NCBI GenBank assembly: GCA_015066345.1 | Contig: SVOQ01000012.1 | Span: 1 to 64,000 of the forward strand | Source: Oscillospiraceae bacterium | Lineage (GTDB): Bacteria > Bacillota > Clostridia > Oscillospirales > Acutalibacteraceae | Reading direction: 5' to 3' | DNA length: 64,000 bases | Shown: positions 1-8,919 of the stretch, in pieces | Layout: each line of letters starts with the position of its first letter | How positions within the stretch are numbered: position 1 is the first letter of the stretch | The notes under the pieces: generated by a model | What the model was told of the DNA's origin: nothing | Database searches by the model: none | The model's input: only the letters and a program-made list of their open reading frames with translations | Position numbers and translations under genes: made by a program

Positions 1-1
1 A

Positions 2-160
2 AGCCAGGGCGACTTGAACATGATAATGAATGTTCTTACTCTTGTGGGTAATGATACAAACTCAAACATCATTTCTAAAATCGCTTACGGTCTCGGTACA
101 TCCGACGGTATCAGCCTTGGCCTCGTATATGACGCTTGGTTTTTTGTGCAATTTTTATAA
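2..160 (+). CDS. 3' end of an unrecognised protein, cut by the window edge
   Basis: Reading frame 2 is open from the window edge to a TAA at 158-160 and encodes about 52 residues. The first 45 codons use the same codon preferences as the genes around them (many GGT, CTT, ATC, GAC), which suggests a real C-terminal segment. The last few codons are T-rich and read less like protein. No family is recognised. A frameshift near 135-150 or a simple gene end are both possible. Confidence 0.4.
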   Translation, partial: SQGDLNMIMNVLTLVGNDTNSNIISKIAYGLGTSDGISLGLVYDAWFFVQFL

Positions 161-513
161 ACATATGTGTAAAAGCATTTACCTTTACATCAAACTATTT
201 GAATATGAAACTGCTAAATCCGTTTTTTTGCTTGTAATTATTAGTTTTTTGATTTTTTCGCTTATTCAGATCAAAGTCGATTTTTCTATGGTGTAAAGTT
301 TTTTAACTTTACGTTCATTATGTTTTAAAAGTCACTTTTTATTGAATTTCTTATATTTATTTAGTTATTTTGACGAATGAAAAAATCCGTGGTAAAAACC
401 TTTATTTTTTCTCGCGGAATCTTGTTATTTCTACATTTTGCATTATAAACCGACCTCTGTTTATTGCAAAGTGACGAAAAAGCTTTTTAGTGTTTTTTTT
501 ACATGAATTTCTC
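161..513. other. AT-rich intergenic region without a gene
   Basis: These roughly 350 bases separate the partial gene from the xpt promoter. They are AT-rich with T-runs and hold one perfect 8-bp hairpin at 293-312 with a TTTT loop, which could be a weak terminator or chance. A small ORF overlapping the end of the partial gene runs into this region but has no ribosome binding site and a biased composition. No purine riboswitch core was found, although xpt follows. Confidence 0.5.
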
Positions 514-543
514 TTGAAAAAATGCGTCGTAATAATGTATAAT
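514..543 (+). promoter_or_regulatory. Sigma-A promoter of the xpt/nucleoside transporter operon
   Basis: TTGAAA (514-519) and TATAAT (538-543) are separated by 18 bp and lie about 40 bp upstream of the xpt start. The expected transcript starts near 550, leaving a leader of about 35 nt. That is too short for a riboswitch. Confidence 0.75.
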
Positions 544-584
544 CTGTCGTGTAATGCTATATGTTGTTGCAGGGTGAGTTGTTT

Positions 585-1166
585 ATGAAGCTTCTTGAAG
601 AAAAAATCGCTAACGAAGGCGTTTCCATAGGTACCGACATTTTAAAGGTTGATATGTTCCTTAACCATCAGCTTGACGTTAATCTTCTTGATGAAATGGG
701 CAAGGAATTCTATCGACTTTTCAAAGACTGCGGTGCAACAAAAGTTGTTACTATTGAGTCTTCGGGTATTGGTATTGCGGTTTTTACCGCCAAGTACTTT
801 AATTTACCCGCCCTCTTTGCCAAAAAAGCTCAGCACAAAAATGTCGGCAACGAGGTTTACAGTGCAAAATGTTATTCCTTCACCCACGGTAAGGAATACA
901 CGATGAATGTTTCTAAAAAATATCTCGACTCATCCGACAAGGTTCTTATAATTGATGATTTTATGGCGGGTGGTAACGCCTGTAACGCTTTGATTGACAT
1001 TATTAATCAGGCAGGTGCCGAAGTTGTCGGCATTGGTGTCGCCATCGAAAAGGGTTTCCAACCCGGTGGCAAAGCCCTACGCGATAAGGGCTATAAAGTT
1101 CGGTCATTGGCAATCGTAGAAAGTATGAGTGACGGTAACATCACCTTCAGAAACGACGATTGTTGA
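585..1166 (+). CDS. xpt: Xanthine phosphoribosyltransferase
   Basis: The enzyme transfers phosphoribose from PRPP to xanthine to make XMP in cytosolic purine salvage. The 193 residues match the usual size of the family. The PRPP-binding stretch VLIIDDFMAGGNA is at residues 120-132, and the KK-containing loop around residue 80 is typical of Xpt. The ATG at 585 is chosen because AGGGTGA ends 7 bases upstream; an in-frame ATG at 561 has no such site. The gene is followed after 31 bp by the binding protein of a nucleoside-type ABC importer, so uptake and salvage are probably co-transcribed. In many Firmicutes xpt is controlled by a guanine riboswitch, but none is visible here. Confidence 0.95.
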   Translation: MKLLEEKIANEGVSIGTDILKVDMFLNHQLDVNLLDEMGKEFYRLFKDCGATKVVTIESSGIGIAVFTAKYFNLPALFAKKAQHKNVGNEVYSAKCYSFTHGKEYTMNVSKKYLDSSDKVLIIDDFMAGGNACNALIDIINQAGAEVVGIGVAIEKGFQPGGKALRDKGYKVRSLAIVESMSDGNITFRNDDC

Positions 1167-1197
1167 CAAATAAATATCCTTAACGGAGGTAATGAAA

Positions 1198-2427
1198 ATG
1201 AAAAAGTTTGCAAAAGTTCTTGCTCTCTGTCTTGCTCTCGTAATGGTTCTCGGCTGTTTCGCAGCATGCGGTAAAGACAAAGACCCCGGCACAGACGCTG
1301 ACAAGAACGCACAGGTTACCAACCTCAAGGTTGGTTTCATCTTCCTTCACGACGAGCAGTCAACATACGACAAAAACTTCATGGATGCTGCTAAAAAGGC
1401 TTGTGAAGAAATGGGCGTTGAATATGCTCAGAAAACTCAGATTCCTGAGTCTAAAGACTGCTATGATGCTGCTGTTGAACTTGTTGAAGTTGACGGTTGT
1501 GACATCATCTTCGCTGACAGCTTCGGTCACGAATCATTCCTTATCGATGCCGCTAAGAAGTATCCCGATGTTCAGTTCTGCCACGCAACAGGTACTCAGG
1601 CTCACACAGCAGGCGTTGCTAACTTCCACAATGCTTTCGCATCTATCTACGAAGGCAGATACCTTGCAGGTGTTGCTGCAGGTATGAAGCTCAACGAAAT
1701 GATCGAAGCAGGCGACATCACAGCTGAAGAAGCTAAGATGGGTTACGTTGGTGCTTTCACATTCGCAGAGGTTATTTCAGGTTACACATCTTTCTACCTT
1801 GGTGCAAAATCAGTTTGCCCCTCAGTTACAATGGACGTTAAATTCACAGGTTCATGGTACGACGAGCAGAAAGAAAAAGAAGCTGCTCAGGCTCTTATCG
1901 CAGGTGGTTGCGTTCTTATCAGCCAGCACGCTGACTCAATGGGTGCTCCCACAGCTTGTGAAACAGCAGGTGTTCCCAACGTTTCTTACAACGGTTCAAC
2001 AATCGAAGCTTGTCCCAACACATTCATCGTTTCTTCAAGAATCGACTGGACTCCTTACTTCAAGTATATGATTCAGTGCGTAATGGACGGTAAAGCTATC
2101 GACACTGACTGGACAGGTACAATTGAAACAGGCTCAGTTGTTCTTACAGACGTTAACGAAAAAGCTGCTGCTAAAGGCACTGTTGAAAAGCTCGAAGCTG
2201 TTAAGGCTGACCTCCTTTCAGGCAAGATTAACGTTTTCGATACTGCTAACTTCACAGTTGACGGTAAAAAGCTCGACAACTACAAAGCTGACGTTGACAC
2301 AGATGATAAATTCACTCCTGATACAGAAGTTGTTGAAGACGGTGTTTTCGCTGAATCAGCAAAACGTTCAGCTCCCTACTTCGACGTAAGAATCGACGGC
2401 ATCAATCTTCTTGACGAAGCTTACTGA
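1198..2427 (+). CDS. BMP-family (basic membrane protein) substrate-binding lipoprotein
   Basis: This is the extracytoplasmic binding protein of an ABC importer, of the BmpA/TmpC/Med family that usually binds purine nucleosides. A signal peptide with a hydrophobic stretch is followed by cysteines at residues 20 (VLGC) and 24 (FAAC), either of which could be the lipidated residue. The mature part has the periplasmic-binding-protein fold and is about 385 residues. The ATG at 1198 is preferred over the in-frame ATG at 1192 because GGAGG (1185-1189) is 8 bases from the former and only 2 from the latter. Codon use is strongly biased, as expected for a highly expressed protein. The xpt partner points to nucleoside or nucleobase uptake. 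The exact ligand cannot be read from the sequence. Confidence 0.9.
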   Translation: MKKFAKVLALCLALVMVLGCFAACGKDKDPGTDADKNAQVTNLKVGFIFLHDEQSTYDKNFMDAAKKACEEMGVEYAQKTQIPESKDCYDAAVELVEVDGCDIIFADSFGHESFLIDAAKKYPDVQFCHATGTQAHTAGVANFHNAFASIYEGRYLAGVAAGMKLNEMIEAGDITAEEAKMGYVGAFTFAEVISGYTSFYLGAKSVCPSVTMDVKFTGSWYDEQKEKEAAQALIAGGCVLISQHADSMGAPTACETAGVPNVSYNGSTIEACPNTFIVSSRIDWTPYFKYMIQCVMDGKAIDTDWTGTIETGSVVLTDVNEKAAAKGTVEKLEAVKADLLSGKINVFDTANFTVDGKKLDNYKADVDTDDKFTPDTEVVEDGVFAESAKRSAPYFDVRIDGINLLDEAY

Positions 2428-2438
2428 TTAATTTTAAG

Positions 2439-2472
2439 GTCTGAGACGGAAGTTAACCCTTCCGCCTCAGAC
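2439..2472 (+). terminator. Stable hairpin after the binding-protein gene
   Basis: Arms 2439-2452 and 2459-2472 pair over 13 bp with one mismatch around a 6-base loop. The following bases (TAATTTTG) are only mildly T-rich. It is therefore more likely a partial terminator or a 3' stabiliser of the abundant binding-protein mRNA than a full stop. Confidence 0.65.
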
Positions 2473-2480
2473 TAATTTTG

Positions 2481-2514
2481 AATAAATGGCTGGGAAATTT
2501 ACCAACCATTTATT
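2481..2514 (+). other. Second hairpin upstream of the ATPase gene
   Basis: AATAAATGG pairs with CCATTTATT, with three more pairs after an internal mismatch. The hairpin lies directly behind the hairpin at 2439-2472 and ends 16 bases before the ATPase ribosome binding site. It has no T-run. Confidence 0.5.
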
Positions 2515-2541
2515 GAGAATTAGATAAAGAGGAGGTTTATT

Positions 2542-4083
2542 GTGACGAAACAACCTGCTATTGAATTAAAAAATATAACCAAAACATTCGGTAAGGTAGT
2601 TGCTAACAAAAATGTTAATCTTACCGCTTACCGCGGGGAAATTCTTTCCATTCTCGGTGAAAACGGTAGTGGTAAAACAACCCTTATGAATATGATTTCG
2701 GGTATTTACTTCCCCGACGAAGGTCAGATTTATATCGACGAGAAAGAAGCAAGTATCACATCACCTAAAGATGCCTTTAAGTACAAAATAGGTATGATAC
2801 ACCAGCACTTCAAACTCGTTGATGTTTTTACTGCTGCCGAAAATATCATTCTCGGTATAGAGGACGGTAAATACAACCTTAAAGCATCTACCGAGGAAAT
2901 CAAGAAAATCAGTAATCAATATGGTTTTGACCTTAACCCCGAAAAGAAAATTTATACTATGTCCGTTTCGGAAAAGCAGACAGTTGAAATTATAAAGGTT
3001 CTTTACAGAGGTGCGGATATCCTTATTCTTGACGAGCCTACCGCCGTACTTACACCCCAGGAAACTGAAAAACTTTTCAGTATCTTACGCCGTATGCGTG
3101 ACGACGGAAAATGTATTATAATCATTACCCATAAGCTTCACGAGGTTCTTTCTCTTTCCGACAGAGTTGCGGTTCTTCGTAAAGGTGAATACGTCGGCAC
3201 GGTAAATACCGCAGAAACCAACGAATCACAGCTTACTGAAATGATGGTTGGTGAAAAAGTAGACCTTAATATTAAGAGAAATGACCCCAAGAACACCACT
3301 GACAGACTCGTAGTAAACAGTATTACCTGCGTTGACAGAATGGGAACTACTGTCCTTGACAACGTTTCTTTCACGGCAAAAAGCGGTGAAATCCTCGGTA
3401 TTGCAGGTATTGCGGGTTCAGGTCAGCGAGAGCTTCTTGAATCCATTGCAGGTCTTCAGAGACTCGAATACGGTGATATCTTCTACTTCGACCCCAAAAC
3501 CGGCAAAAAAGAAAGTCTCAGAGACAAAACACCCGTTCAAATACGTCATATGGGTGTAAGACTTTCATTCGTACCCGAAGACAGACTTGGTATGGGTCTT
3601 GTTGGTAATATGGACATCGTTGATAATATGATGCTCCGTAGTTACACAAAGGGAAATATCTTCCTCAAACGTAAACAGCCCAAAGACCTTGCCCTTAAAA
3701 TCATTAAAGACCTTGAAGTTGTTACACCCAGTGCAAGTACACCCGTACGCCGTCTTTCCGGCGGTAACGTGCAGAAGGTTCTTGTTGGTCGTGAAATCGC
3801 CGCTTCGCCCACTGTACTTATGGTTGCCTACCCTGTACGAGGTCTCGATATCAACTCATCCTATATGATTTACAACCTTCTTAACCAACAGAAGGAACAG
3901 GGCGTTGCCATTATCTTCGTCGGTGAGGACCTTGACGTTCTCCTTGAACTTTGCGACAAAATTATGGTTATCGGTTCAGGTAGAATCACAGGTATTGTTG
4001 ACGCAAGAACCGCTACCAAAGATGAAATAGGTCTTCTTATGACAAAAGCCAAAGAAGACGGAAAGGAGAATAACAATGGCTAA
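2542..4083 (+). CDS. Nucleoside-type ABC transporter ATPase (tandem nucleotide-binding domains)
   Basis: This cytosolic protein powers the BMP-type importer. Its 513 residues contain two fused ABC domains, as in NupO/YufO and in sugar ATPases such as XylG. Domain 1 has Walker A GENGSGKT (39-46) and Walker B LILDEPT. Its signature region (MSVSEKQ) departs from LSGGQ, as is common in this subfamily. Domain 2 has GIAGSGQ near 290, LSGGNVQK near 405 and a degenerate Walker B (MVAYPVRGLD). GTG at 2542 is the start, with GGAGG (2531-2535) in front. The 3' end overlaps the first permease by 8 bp, so the two are translationally coupled. Confidence 0.92.
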   Translation: MTKQPAIELKNITKTFGKVVANKNVNLTAYRGEILSILGENGSGKTTLMNMISGIYFPDEGQIYIDEKEASITSPKDAFKYKIGMIHQHFKLVDVFTAAENIILGIEDGKYNLKASTEEIKKISNQYGFDLNPEKKIYTMSVSEKQTVEIIKVLYRGADILILDEPTAVLTPQETEKLFSILRRMRDDGKCIIIITHKLHEVLSLSDRVAVLRKGEYVGTVNTAETNESQLTEMMVGEKVDLNIKRNDPKNTTDRLVVNSITCVDRMGTTVLDNVSFTAKSGEILGIAGIAGSGQRELLESIAGLQRLEYGDIFYFDPKTGKKESLRDKTPVQIRHMGVRLSFVPEDRLGMGLVGNMDIVDNMMLRSYTKGNIFLKRKQPKDLALKIIKDLEVVTPSASTPVRRLSGGNVQKVLVGREIAASPTVLMVAYPVRGLDINSSYMIYNLLNQQKEQGVAIIFVGEDLDVLLELCDKIMVIGSGRITGIVDARTATKDEIGLLMTKAKEDGKENNNG

Positions 4084-5185
4084 TACTGCTGAAAAACATC
4101 ACGATCCTCTTTTTCGTATTGTTAAGCGTGATGATATGCCCCAATGGAAGGCATGGATTATCCGAGGAATTACAATTTTAGTCGGTTTTCTCCTTGTGGG
4201 TATTCTCTCAATGCTCATTACCGAAAAAAGCCTTTTGGAATCATACGAAGTTATGTTTACCGGTGTTTTCGGAAGATTGCTCGAAGGTAAAACCACAATG
4301 CTTTGGAAATATCTTCAGGAAATTGCAATTCTTCTTGCCTTGGCTTTGGCTCTTACCCCCGCATTCAAAATGAAATTCTGGAACTGCGGTGCAGAAGGTC
4401 AGGCTCTTATGGGTGGTCTCGCCTCCATATACTGTATGATTAATTTCGGCGAAAGACTCTCAACCCCCGCTCTTTTCGCAATAATTATTGTTACAAGTAT
4501 TGTTGCCGGTGCTATATGGGGCTTGATACCCGCCGTTTTCAAGGCTTTGTTTAATACAAACGAAACTCTTTTCACACTTATGATGAACTACATCGCCACA
4601 CAGATTATCGCTTACTATGTTTACATAGAAGGCGGTGGTTCAAACGTTATTAACCCCGTTAGCTACGGTAACTTCCCATCAGTAGGCGGTAATGATTACT
4701 TCGTTAACATCGTAACTGTTGCGGCTATTACGGTTATTATGTTTATCTACCTCAAATACAGTAAACAGGGCTACGAAATCTCCGTTGTGGGCGAAAGCCA
4801 GAACACTGCCCGTTACGTAGGTATAAACGTTAAAAAAGTTATTATACGCACCATGGCAATCTCAGGCGCTTTATGTGGTGTAACGGGTATGCTCCTCGTT
4901 GCAGGTAAAGACCATAGTATAAACACCAACCTCGTCGGAGGTCAGGGTTTCACCGCAATTCTTATGTCCTGGCTCGGTCAGTTCAACCCCTTTATTATGG
5001 TTATTATGACCGCTATTGTTATCTTCTTGAAAATAGGCGTTTCAAAGGTTGCCGATGCTTCACACCTTAACTCCTCATTCTCGGAAATTATTGTAGGTAT
5101 CGTTATTCTTATGCTTGTTGGTTGTGAATTCTTTATCCACTACTCAATCAAGTTCCGTCACAGTAAAAAGGAGGTTAAAGCATGA
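4076..5185 (+). CDS. ABC transporter permease, nucleoside type (first subunit)
   Basis: This inner-membrane subunit of the importer belongs to the BPD_transp_2 family (NupP/YufP-like). It has 369 residues with a short charged N-terminus, a first membrane helix near residues 28-48 and about eight more hydrophobic segments. The family feature FWNCGAEGQALMGG follows the second helix. AAGGAG lies 7 bases before the ATG, inside the ATPase coding end. It overlaps the ATPase gene by 8 bp and the second permease by 4 bp (ATGA). The two permeases should form the heterodimeric pore. Confidence 0.9.
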   Translation: MANTAEKHHDPLFRIVKRDDMPQWKAWIIRGITILVGFLLVGILSMLITEKSLLESYEVMFTGVFGRLLEGKTTMLWKYLQEIAILLALALALTPAFKMKFWNCGAEGQALMGGLASIYCMINFGERLSTPALFAIIIVTSIVAGAIWGLIPAVFKALFNTNETLFTLMMNYIATQIIAYYVYIEGGGSNVINPVSYGNFPSVGGNDYFVNIVTVAAITVIMFIYLKYSKQGYEISVVGESQNTARYVGINVKKVIIRTMAISGALCGVTGMLLVAGKDHSINTNLVGGQGFTAILMSWLGQFNPFIMVIMTAIVIFLKIGVSKVADASHLNSSFSEIIVGIVILMLVGCEFFIHYSIKFRHSKKEVKA

Positions 5186-6171
5186 TTATTCAATTTATTT
5201 GCCGTGCAATTCTCCTTGGTGTCCCACTTCTTTACGGTTCAACAGGTGAAATTATTACTGAAAAATCCGGTCACCTTAACCTTGGTATTCCCGGTATTAT
5301 GTACGTTGGTGCCATTAGTGGTGTTGTAGGCTCTTTCCTTTATGAAAACGCCTGCGGAAACGACATAAACAATATGAATGCATTTCTCGCAGTAATTATT
5401 CCTCTCGTTTGCTCTATTGCAGGTTCTGTGATTATGGGACTTATATACAGTTTCCTTACAGTTTCACTTCACGCAAACCAGAATGTTACAGGTCTTGCAC
5501 TTACAACTCTCGGTATCGGTTTGGGTAACTTCCTTGGTGCTTCGCTTATTAACATCACAAAAAGCGAATTACCCTCAATTGCCCTCACTAAAACAAGTTC
5601 ATTCTTTTTAACAAAACTTCCCTTTGCGGATAACTTAGGTTGGTTTGGCGAACTTTTCCTTTCTCACGATTTCCTTACCTACCTTTCTATTGTAATCGCT
5701 ATTGTAGTCTCAATTGTTCTTAAACGTTCACGGGTAGGTCTTAACCTTCGTTCAGTTGGTGAAAACCCCGCTACTGCAGATGCCGCAGGTATCAATGTTA
5801 CACGTTATCGTTATGTTGCTACATGTATCGGTAGTGCTATTGCAGGTCTTGGCGGTCTTCAGTACGTTATGGCTTACGCAAACGGCGTATGGTCAAACAA
5901 CGCCTTCGGTGACCGTGGTTGGATGGCTATTGCCCTTGTTATTTTCGCACTCTGGAATCCCTCTTTTGCAATTATCGGTTCATTCCTTTTCGGTGCACTT
6001 TGTAATGCAAATAACTATATTCAGGGTCTCGGTACAGAAACTCAGGAGCTTTTCAAAATGCTTCCCTATGTTGTTACAATCGTTGTTCTTATTATTACAA
6101 GTATGCGTAAAAAAAGAGAACATCAACCCCCCGGAAGCCTTGGTATAAACTACTTCCGCGAGGAAAGATAA
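5182..6171 (+). CDS. ABC transporter permease, nucleoside type (second subunit)
   Basis: This is the partner permease (NupQ/YufQ-like, BPD_transp_2 family) of 329 residues with about nine hydrophobic segments. The conserved motif EIITEKSGHLNLGIPG appears near residue 25, and the cytoplasmic loop SVGENPATADAAGI near residue 190 is the likely contact to the ATPase. Start and the previous stop overlap as ATGA. The operon ends with a terminator 20 bp downstream. Confidence 0.92.
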   Translation: MIIQFICRAILLGVPLLYGSTGEIITEKSGHLNLGIPGIMYVGAISGVVGSFLYENACGNDINNMNAFLAVIIPLVCSIAGSVIMGLIYSFLTVSLHANQNVTGLALTTLGIGLGNFLGASLINITKSELPSIALTKTSSFFLTKLPFADNLGWFGELFLSHDFLTYLSIVIAIVVSIVLKRSRVGLNLRSVGENPATADAAGINVTRYRYVATCIGSAIAGLGGLQYVMAYANGVWSNNAFGDRGWMAIALVIFALWNPSFAIIGSFLFGALCNANNYIQGLGTETQELFKMLPYVVTIVVLIITSMRKKREHQPPGSLGINYFREER

Positions 6172-6188
6172 AACTTATACATAAAAAT

Positions 6189-6226
6189 ATCCCTTGATTA
6201 TCATTTGATAACCAAGGGATTTATTT
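6189..6226 (+). terminator. Bidirectional terminator between convergent genes
   Basis: ATCCCTTG pairs with CAAGGGAT and inner TTATC pairs with GATAA, followed by TTATTTTATTT. It ends the transporter operon and lies just beyond the stop of the convergent gene at 6233. Confidence 0.85.
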
Positions 6227-6232
6227 TATTTA

Positions 6233-7882
6233 TTAATCAATATCGTCTGATTCGGTATCAGTATCGGGAGCTTCAATTTCATTTTCATTCTTACGAAGGT
6301 ATTTGAAAGTTACTCCGTCCGTGTTATACGCACTGACTGTTTTATCAAAGAAAGCTTTTACTGTATATGTGTATTCAACGCCATCGTTAACATTTGTATC
6401 AACGTATTCGTTGCCGTTTCTTACGGTAGCTATTCTTGTCCAGTTCTTTTCTCCTTCGGCTTTACGGTAAAGGTAATATCCCGAAACACCGGAAACTTCT
6501 TCCCACTCAATTGAGAGACCGTTATCAACACTTATAATTGATGTAATTTCGGGAGTTTTAATGTGTTTGAGAACTAAACCGCTTTCAAAAGCACTGAGAG
6601 AATTTTTGAAAACTGCTCGTACAGTGTATCTGTAAGTTACATCATTCTGAACTTTTTTATCGTTATAAGTAGTACCCTTGATAACGCCGAGGTAAGTCCA
6701 ACCTTTGTCCGTTGTAGTACGTCTGTAAACGCGGTAACCGGTTGCACCCTTTACGCTACCCCATTTTAAAGAAATACCGTCTTTGGTATTCTTGATGCTT
6801 TTAAGAACGGGGGTATCAACAAAGTTAATTCCAACGCCTGTTGAATCATAACAACCAACGGATGAACCTGCCATACCTCGTACACGGTATCTGTAAGTTT
6901 TACCGCTTTCTACCGCTGTATCGGTATATGTTGTTTTGGTATTACCCTTTACAACCGCATATCTTACCCATTTACCGCCATTTACACTACGATAAATATA
7001 ATAGCTTGTAGCGGCGGAGTTTTTATTCCATACAAGTTTAACGCCATTTTTTGAAGCACCAATTGATACAAAATCAATTTTATCAACGAACTTGTATTCT
7101 GCAGAGGGTTTGAAACCACTCATTGTTTTTTCGTTACAAGCTCTTACGGTGTAAATATAGGTTTTACCGTTCTTAGCTGTGGTATCGATATATGAATTAT
7201 CTTTTACATCTTTAAAAACAGTCCATTTACTGCCGGGTTCTTTACGGTAAACATTATATGATTCTGCAAATTTTACTGCATCCCACTTAATTTCAACACC
7301 CTTTGCAGTACCTGAAATGCTTTTTACTTCAGGTGTTTTAAGTGTATCACCGTTATCAATACTGATTGAATATATTGTCCAGTTATCTGAACCGCAATGT
7401 CCGTATGTGTATGTCTGTTTTTTGCCGTTGTGGGCCTTGTTGTGTGCGTAGTCCTGAATATATCCGTTACTGTTTACGCCATTACAAAGAACTACGTGTT
7501 CGAAGTTTTCGCAAACATTACAGAAATAGAAAATGGGGTCACCTTTTTTAACTTTGCCCTCATTATCCGACATTCTTATGCTACCGCTTTTTCCGTTTGT
7601 AAGAGTGAGTTTATATGATTTGCCGTACTCTTTTGCTAAAAGCTCATTATAGAGGTCTACCACTCGCATACCGTAGGCATCTACACCGCCGTAATTAAGA
7701 CATTCTGAAACAAACTGTGCACAAAGACCGCGACCGTTGTCCCAGTTTTTCTCGGCGTAAGTGATAGCATCACCAATATCGTACTCCTCAGTATTTGCTG
7801 CCTCAGTTTTGGTAACAAATGTGGGGATTACAATTACGGTTGCGAAAACCACCAATAACAAACCAAGTAATCGTTTTGTCAT
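6233..7882 (-). CDS. Exported amidase-like protein with four fibronectin type III modules
   Basis: The 549-residue protein starts with a signal peptide (residues 1 to about 29). A domain of about 150 residues follows with Cys54 in GLCAQFVSECLNYGG and His129 in FEHVVLCNG, a pattern like the putative amidase domain (amidase_6) or CHAP-like cysteine peptidases acting on cell walls. From about residue 185 there are four FN3-like modules of about 87 residues, each with the YxVYR and YRYTVRA signatures, then an acidic tail. The ATG at 7882 is chosen because GGAGG (7888-7892) precedes it; the upstream in-frame TTG lies within that site. Cell-wall hydrolysis or surface binding is inferred. The FN3 modules resemble those of the carboxypeptidase at 24238-26031. 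Confidence 0.75.
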   Translation of the reverse strand: MTKRLLGLLLVVFATVIVIPTFVTKTEAANTEEYDIGDAITYAEKNWDNGRGLCAQFVSECLNYGGVDAYGMRVVDLYNELLAKEYGKSYKLTLTNGKSGSIRMSDNEGKVKKGDPIFYFCNVCENFEHVVLCNGVNSNGYIQDYAHNKAHNGKKQTYTYGHCGSDNWTIYSISIDNGDTLKTPEVKSISGTAKGVEIKWDAVKFAESYNVYRKEPGSKWTVFKDVKDNSYIDTTAKNGKTYIYTVRACNEKTMSGFKPSAEYKFVDKIDFVSIGASKNGVKLVWNKNSAATSYYIYRSVNGGKWVRYAVVKGNTKTTYTDTAVESGKTYRYRVRGMAGSSVGCYDSTGVGINFVDTPVLKSIKNTKDGISLKWGSVKGATGYRVYRRTTTDKGWTYLGVIKGTTYNDKKVQNDVTYRYTVRAVFKNSLSAFESGLVLKHIKTPEITSIISVDNGLSIEWEEVSGVSGYYLYRKAEGEKNWTRIATVRNGNEYVDTNVNDGVEYTYTVKAFFDKTVSAYNTDGVTFKYLRKNENEIEAPDTDTESDDID

Positions 7883-7994
7883 ATTTTCCTCCAAAAAGGT
7901 TACAAATTGTAATCAGCGGGTCGTATTATAACCTTAATAACCCGTTTTGTCAACCCCTTTAGTTAAAATATACCCCAAAAGTGTTACAAAATGT

Positions 7995-8024
7995 AAAAAA
8001 GAACGGACTTTTTATCCGTTCTTT
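7995..8024 (-). terminator. Terminator of the plsC gene
   Basis: Ten pairs (7998-8007 with 8015-8024) enclose a 7-base loop. On the minus strand the stem is followed by a run of T (complement of 7995-8000). It lies 22 bp after the plsC stop. Confidence 0.85.
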
Positions 8025-8045
8025 GTAATTATTATATGTATAATT

Positions 8046-8771
8046 TTATATTGCCTTATCTTTTTCTGCCTGAATAATCCGGCGAAGTTTATCAGGCATT
8101 TCAAAAAACTCTTCCTTGGTAAGTCCTTGTGTAACAATCGGTTCAAGGAACTTTACTTTAACAGTGCCCGAGGTAATATTACCCGTTTCTTCAAAACACT
8201 CTCTTGTACCTTCAAGGTAAACAGGTACAATTTTAGCACCCGTTTCCATAGCAATTTTCATTGCTCCGCCCTTAAACTTACCTAACTCACCATTTTTGGA
8301 GCGGGTACCTTCAGGGAAAACAACAATACTTCTACCCTTTTTAACCATCTCAATAGCATCATGTAAAGATGAACGAGCTTTGGACTTATTTTTACGGTCA
8401 ACGAAAACGCAATCCATTACCCACATCCAATCCTTAACTATCGGAATTGAGGCAATCTCTTTTTTAGCCATAAAAATGGGAACTGCAGGTGCACTCACAA
8501 TAACTGCGGGAATATCAAATAAACCTGCGTGATTCGGAGTGTATATAATAGGTTCATCCAATGGAATATTCTCTTTACCCTCAACAATAAACTCCACCTG
8601 AGCTTTTTCTATAAGCGGATTTATCCAGCTATAAATCTGCTCGTCAACGAAAGCCTTGGATTCTTTCCAATCTTTAGTTCTTTTGAGTTCTTTTGCAATT
8701 TTAAGTTGAGAGTTGTATTTAACAAGGGATGATACTAACCCACCAAACCATTTAAGGGTAAAACCATTCAT
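8046..8771 (-). CDS. plsC: 1-acyl-sn-glycerol-3-phosphate acyltransferase
   Basis: The enzyme acylates lysophosphatidate to phosphatidate in membrane phospholipid synthesis. The 241 residues contain the acyltransferase HX4D motif (His81, Asp86 in NHAGLFD), the glycerol-phosphate binding motif FPEGTRS (152-158) and a hydrophobic segment around 87-100. GGAGAAC lies just before the ATG. It has its own terminator and stands as a single gene, divergent from the next one. The family is certain. The exact acyl acceptor is the usual family assignment. Confidence 0.9.
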   Translation of the reverse strand: MNGFTLKWFGGLVSSLVKYNSQLKIAKELKRTKDWKESKAFVDEQIYSWINPLIEKAQVEFIVEGKENIPLDEPIIYTPNHAGLFDIPAVIVSAPAVPIFMAKKEIASIPIVKDWMWVMDCVFVDRKNKSKARSSLHDAIEMVKKGRSIVVFPEGTRSKNGELGKFKGGAMKIAMETGAKIVPVYLEGTRECFEETGNITSGTVKVKFLEPIVTQGLTKEEFFEMPDKLRRIIQAEKDKAI

Positions 8772-8859
8772 AAAAAGTTCTCCTATTATAATTTTTCCTT
8801 TGTAATTTTATCACACCAATACCAAAATTCAAGTATATTTTATAAAAATCCTCTTTTTG

Positions 8860-8888
8860 TTGAAGATTTACCGTGTATATGTTAAAAT
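8860..8888 (+). promoter_or_regulatory. Probable sigma-A promoter of the glycosidase-like gene
   Basis: TTGAAG (8860-8865) and TAAAAT (8883-8888) are 17 bp apart and 32 bp upstream of the ATG at 8920. The transcript would start near 8895, leaving a leader of only about 25 nt. Confidence 0.55.
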
Positions 8889-8919
8889 ATTTAATAACAA
8901 TACACGTCTGGAGGTTATT

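Noticed and set aside
30..296. Open frame of 88 codons at the window start
   Set aside because: It overlaps a better-looking partial frame (2-160), has no ribosome binding site and becomes T-rich, low-complexity sequence.
544..584. Guanine riboswitch before xpt
   Set aside because: The conserved purine riboswitch core was not found between 160 and 585, and the predicted leader is too short.
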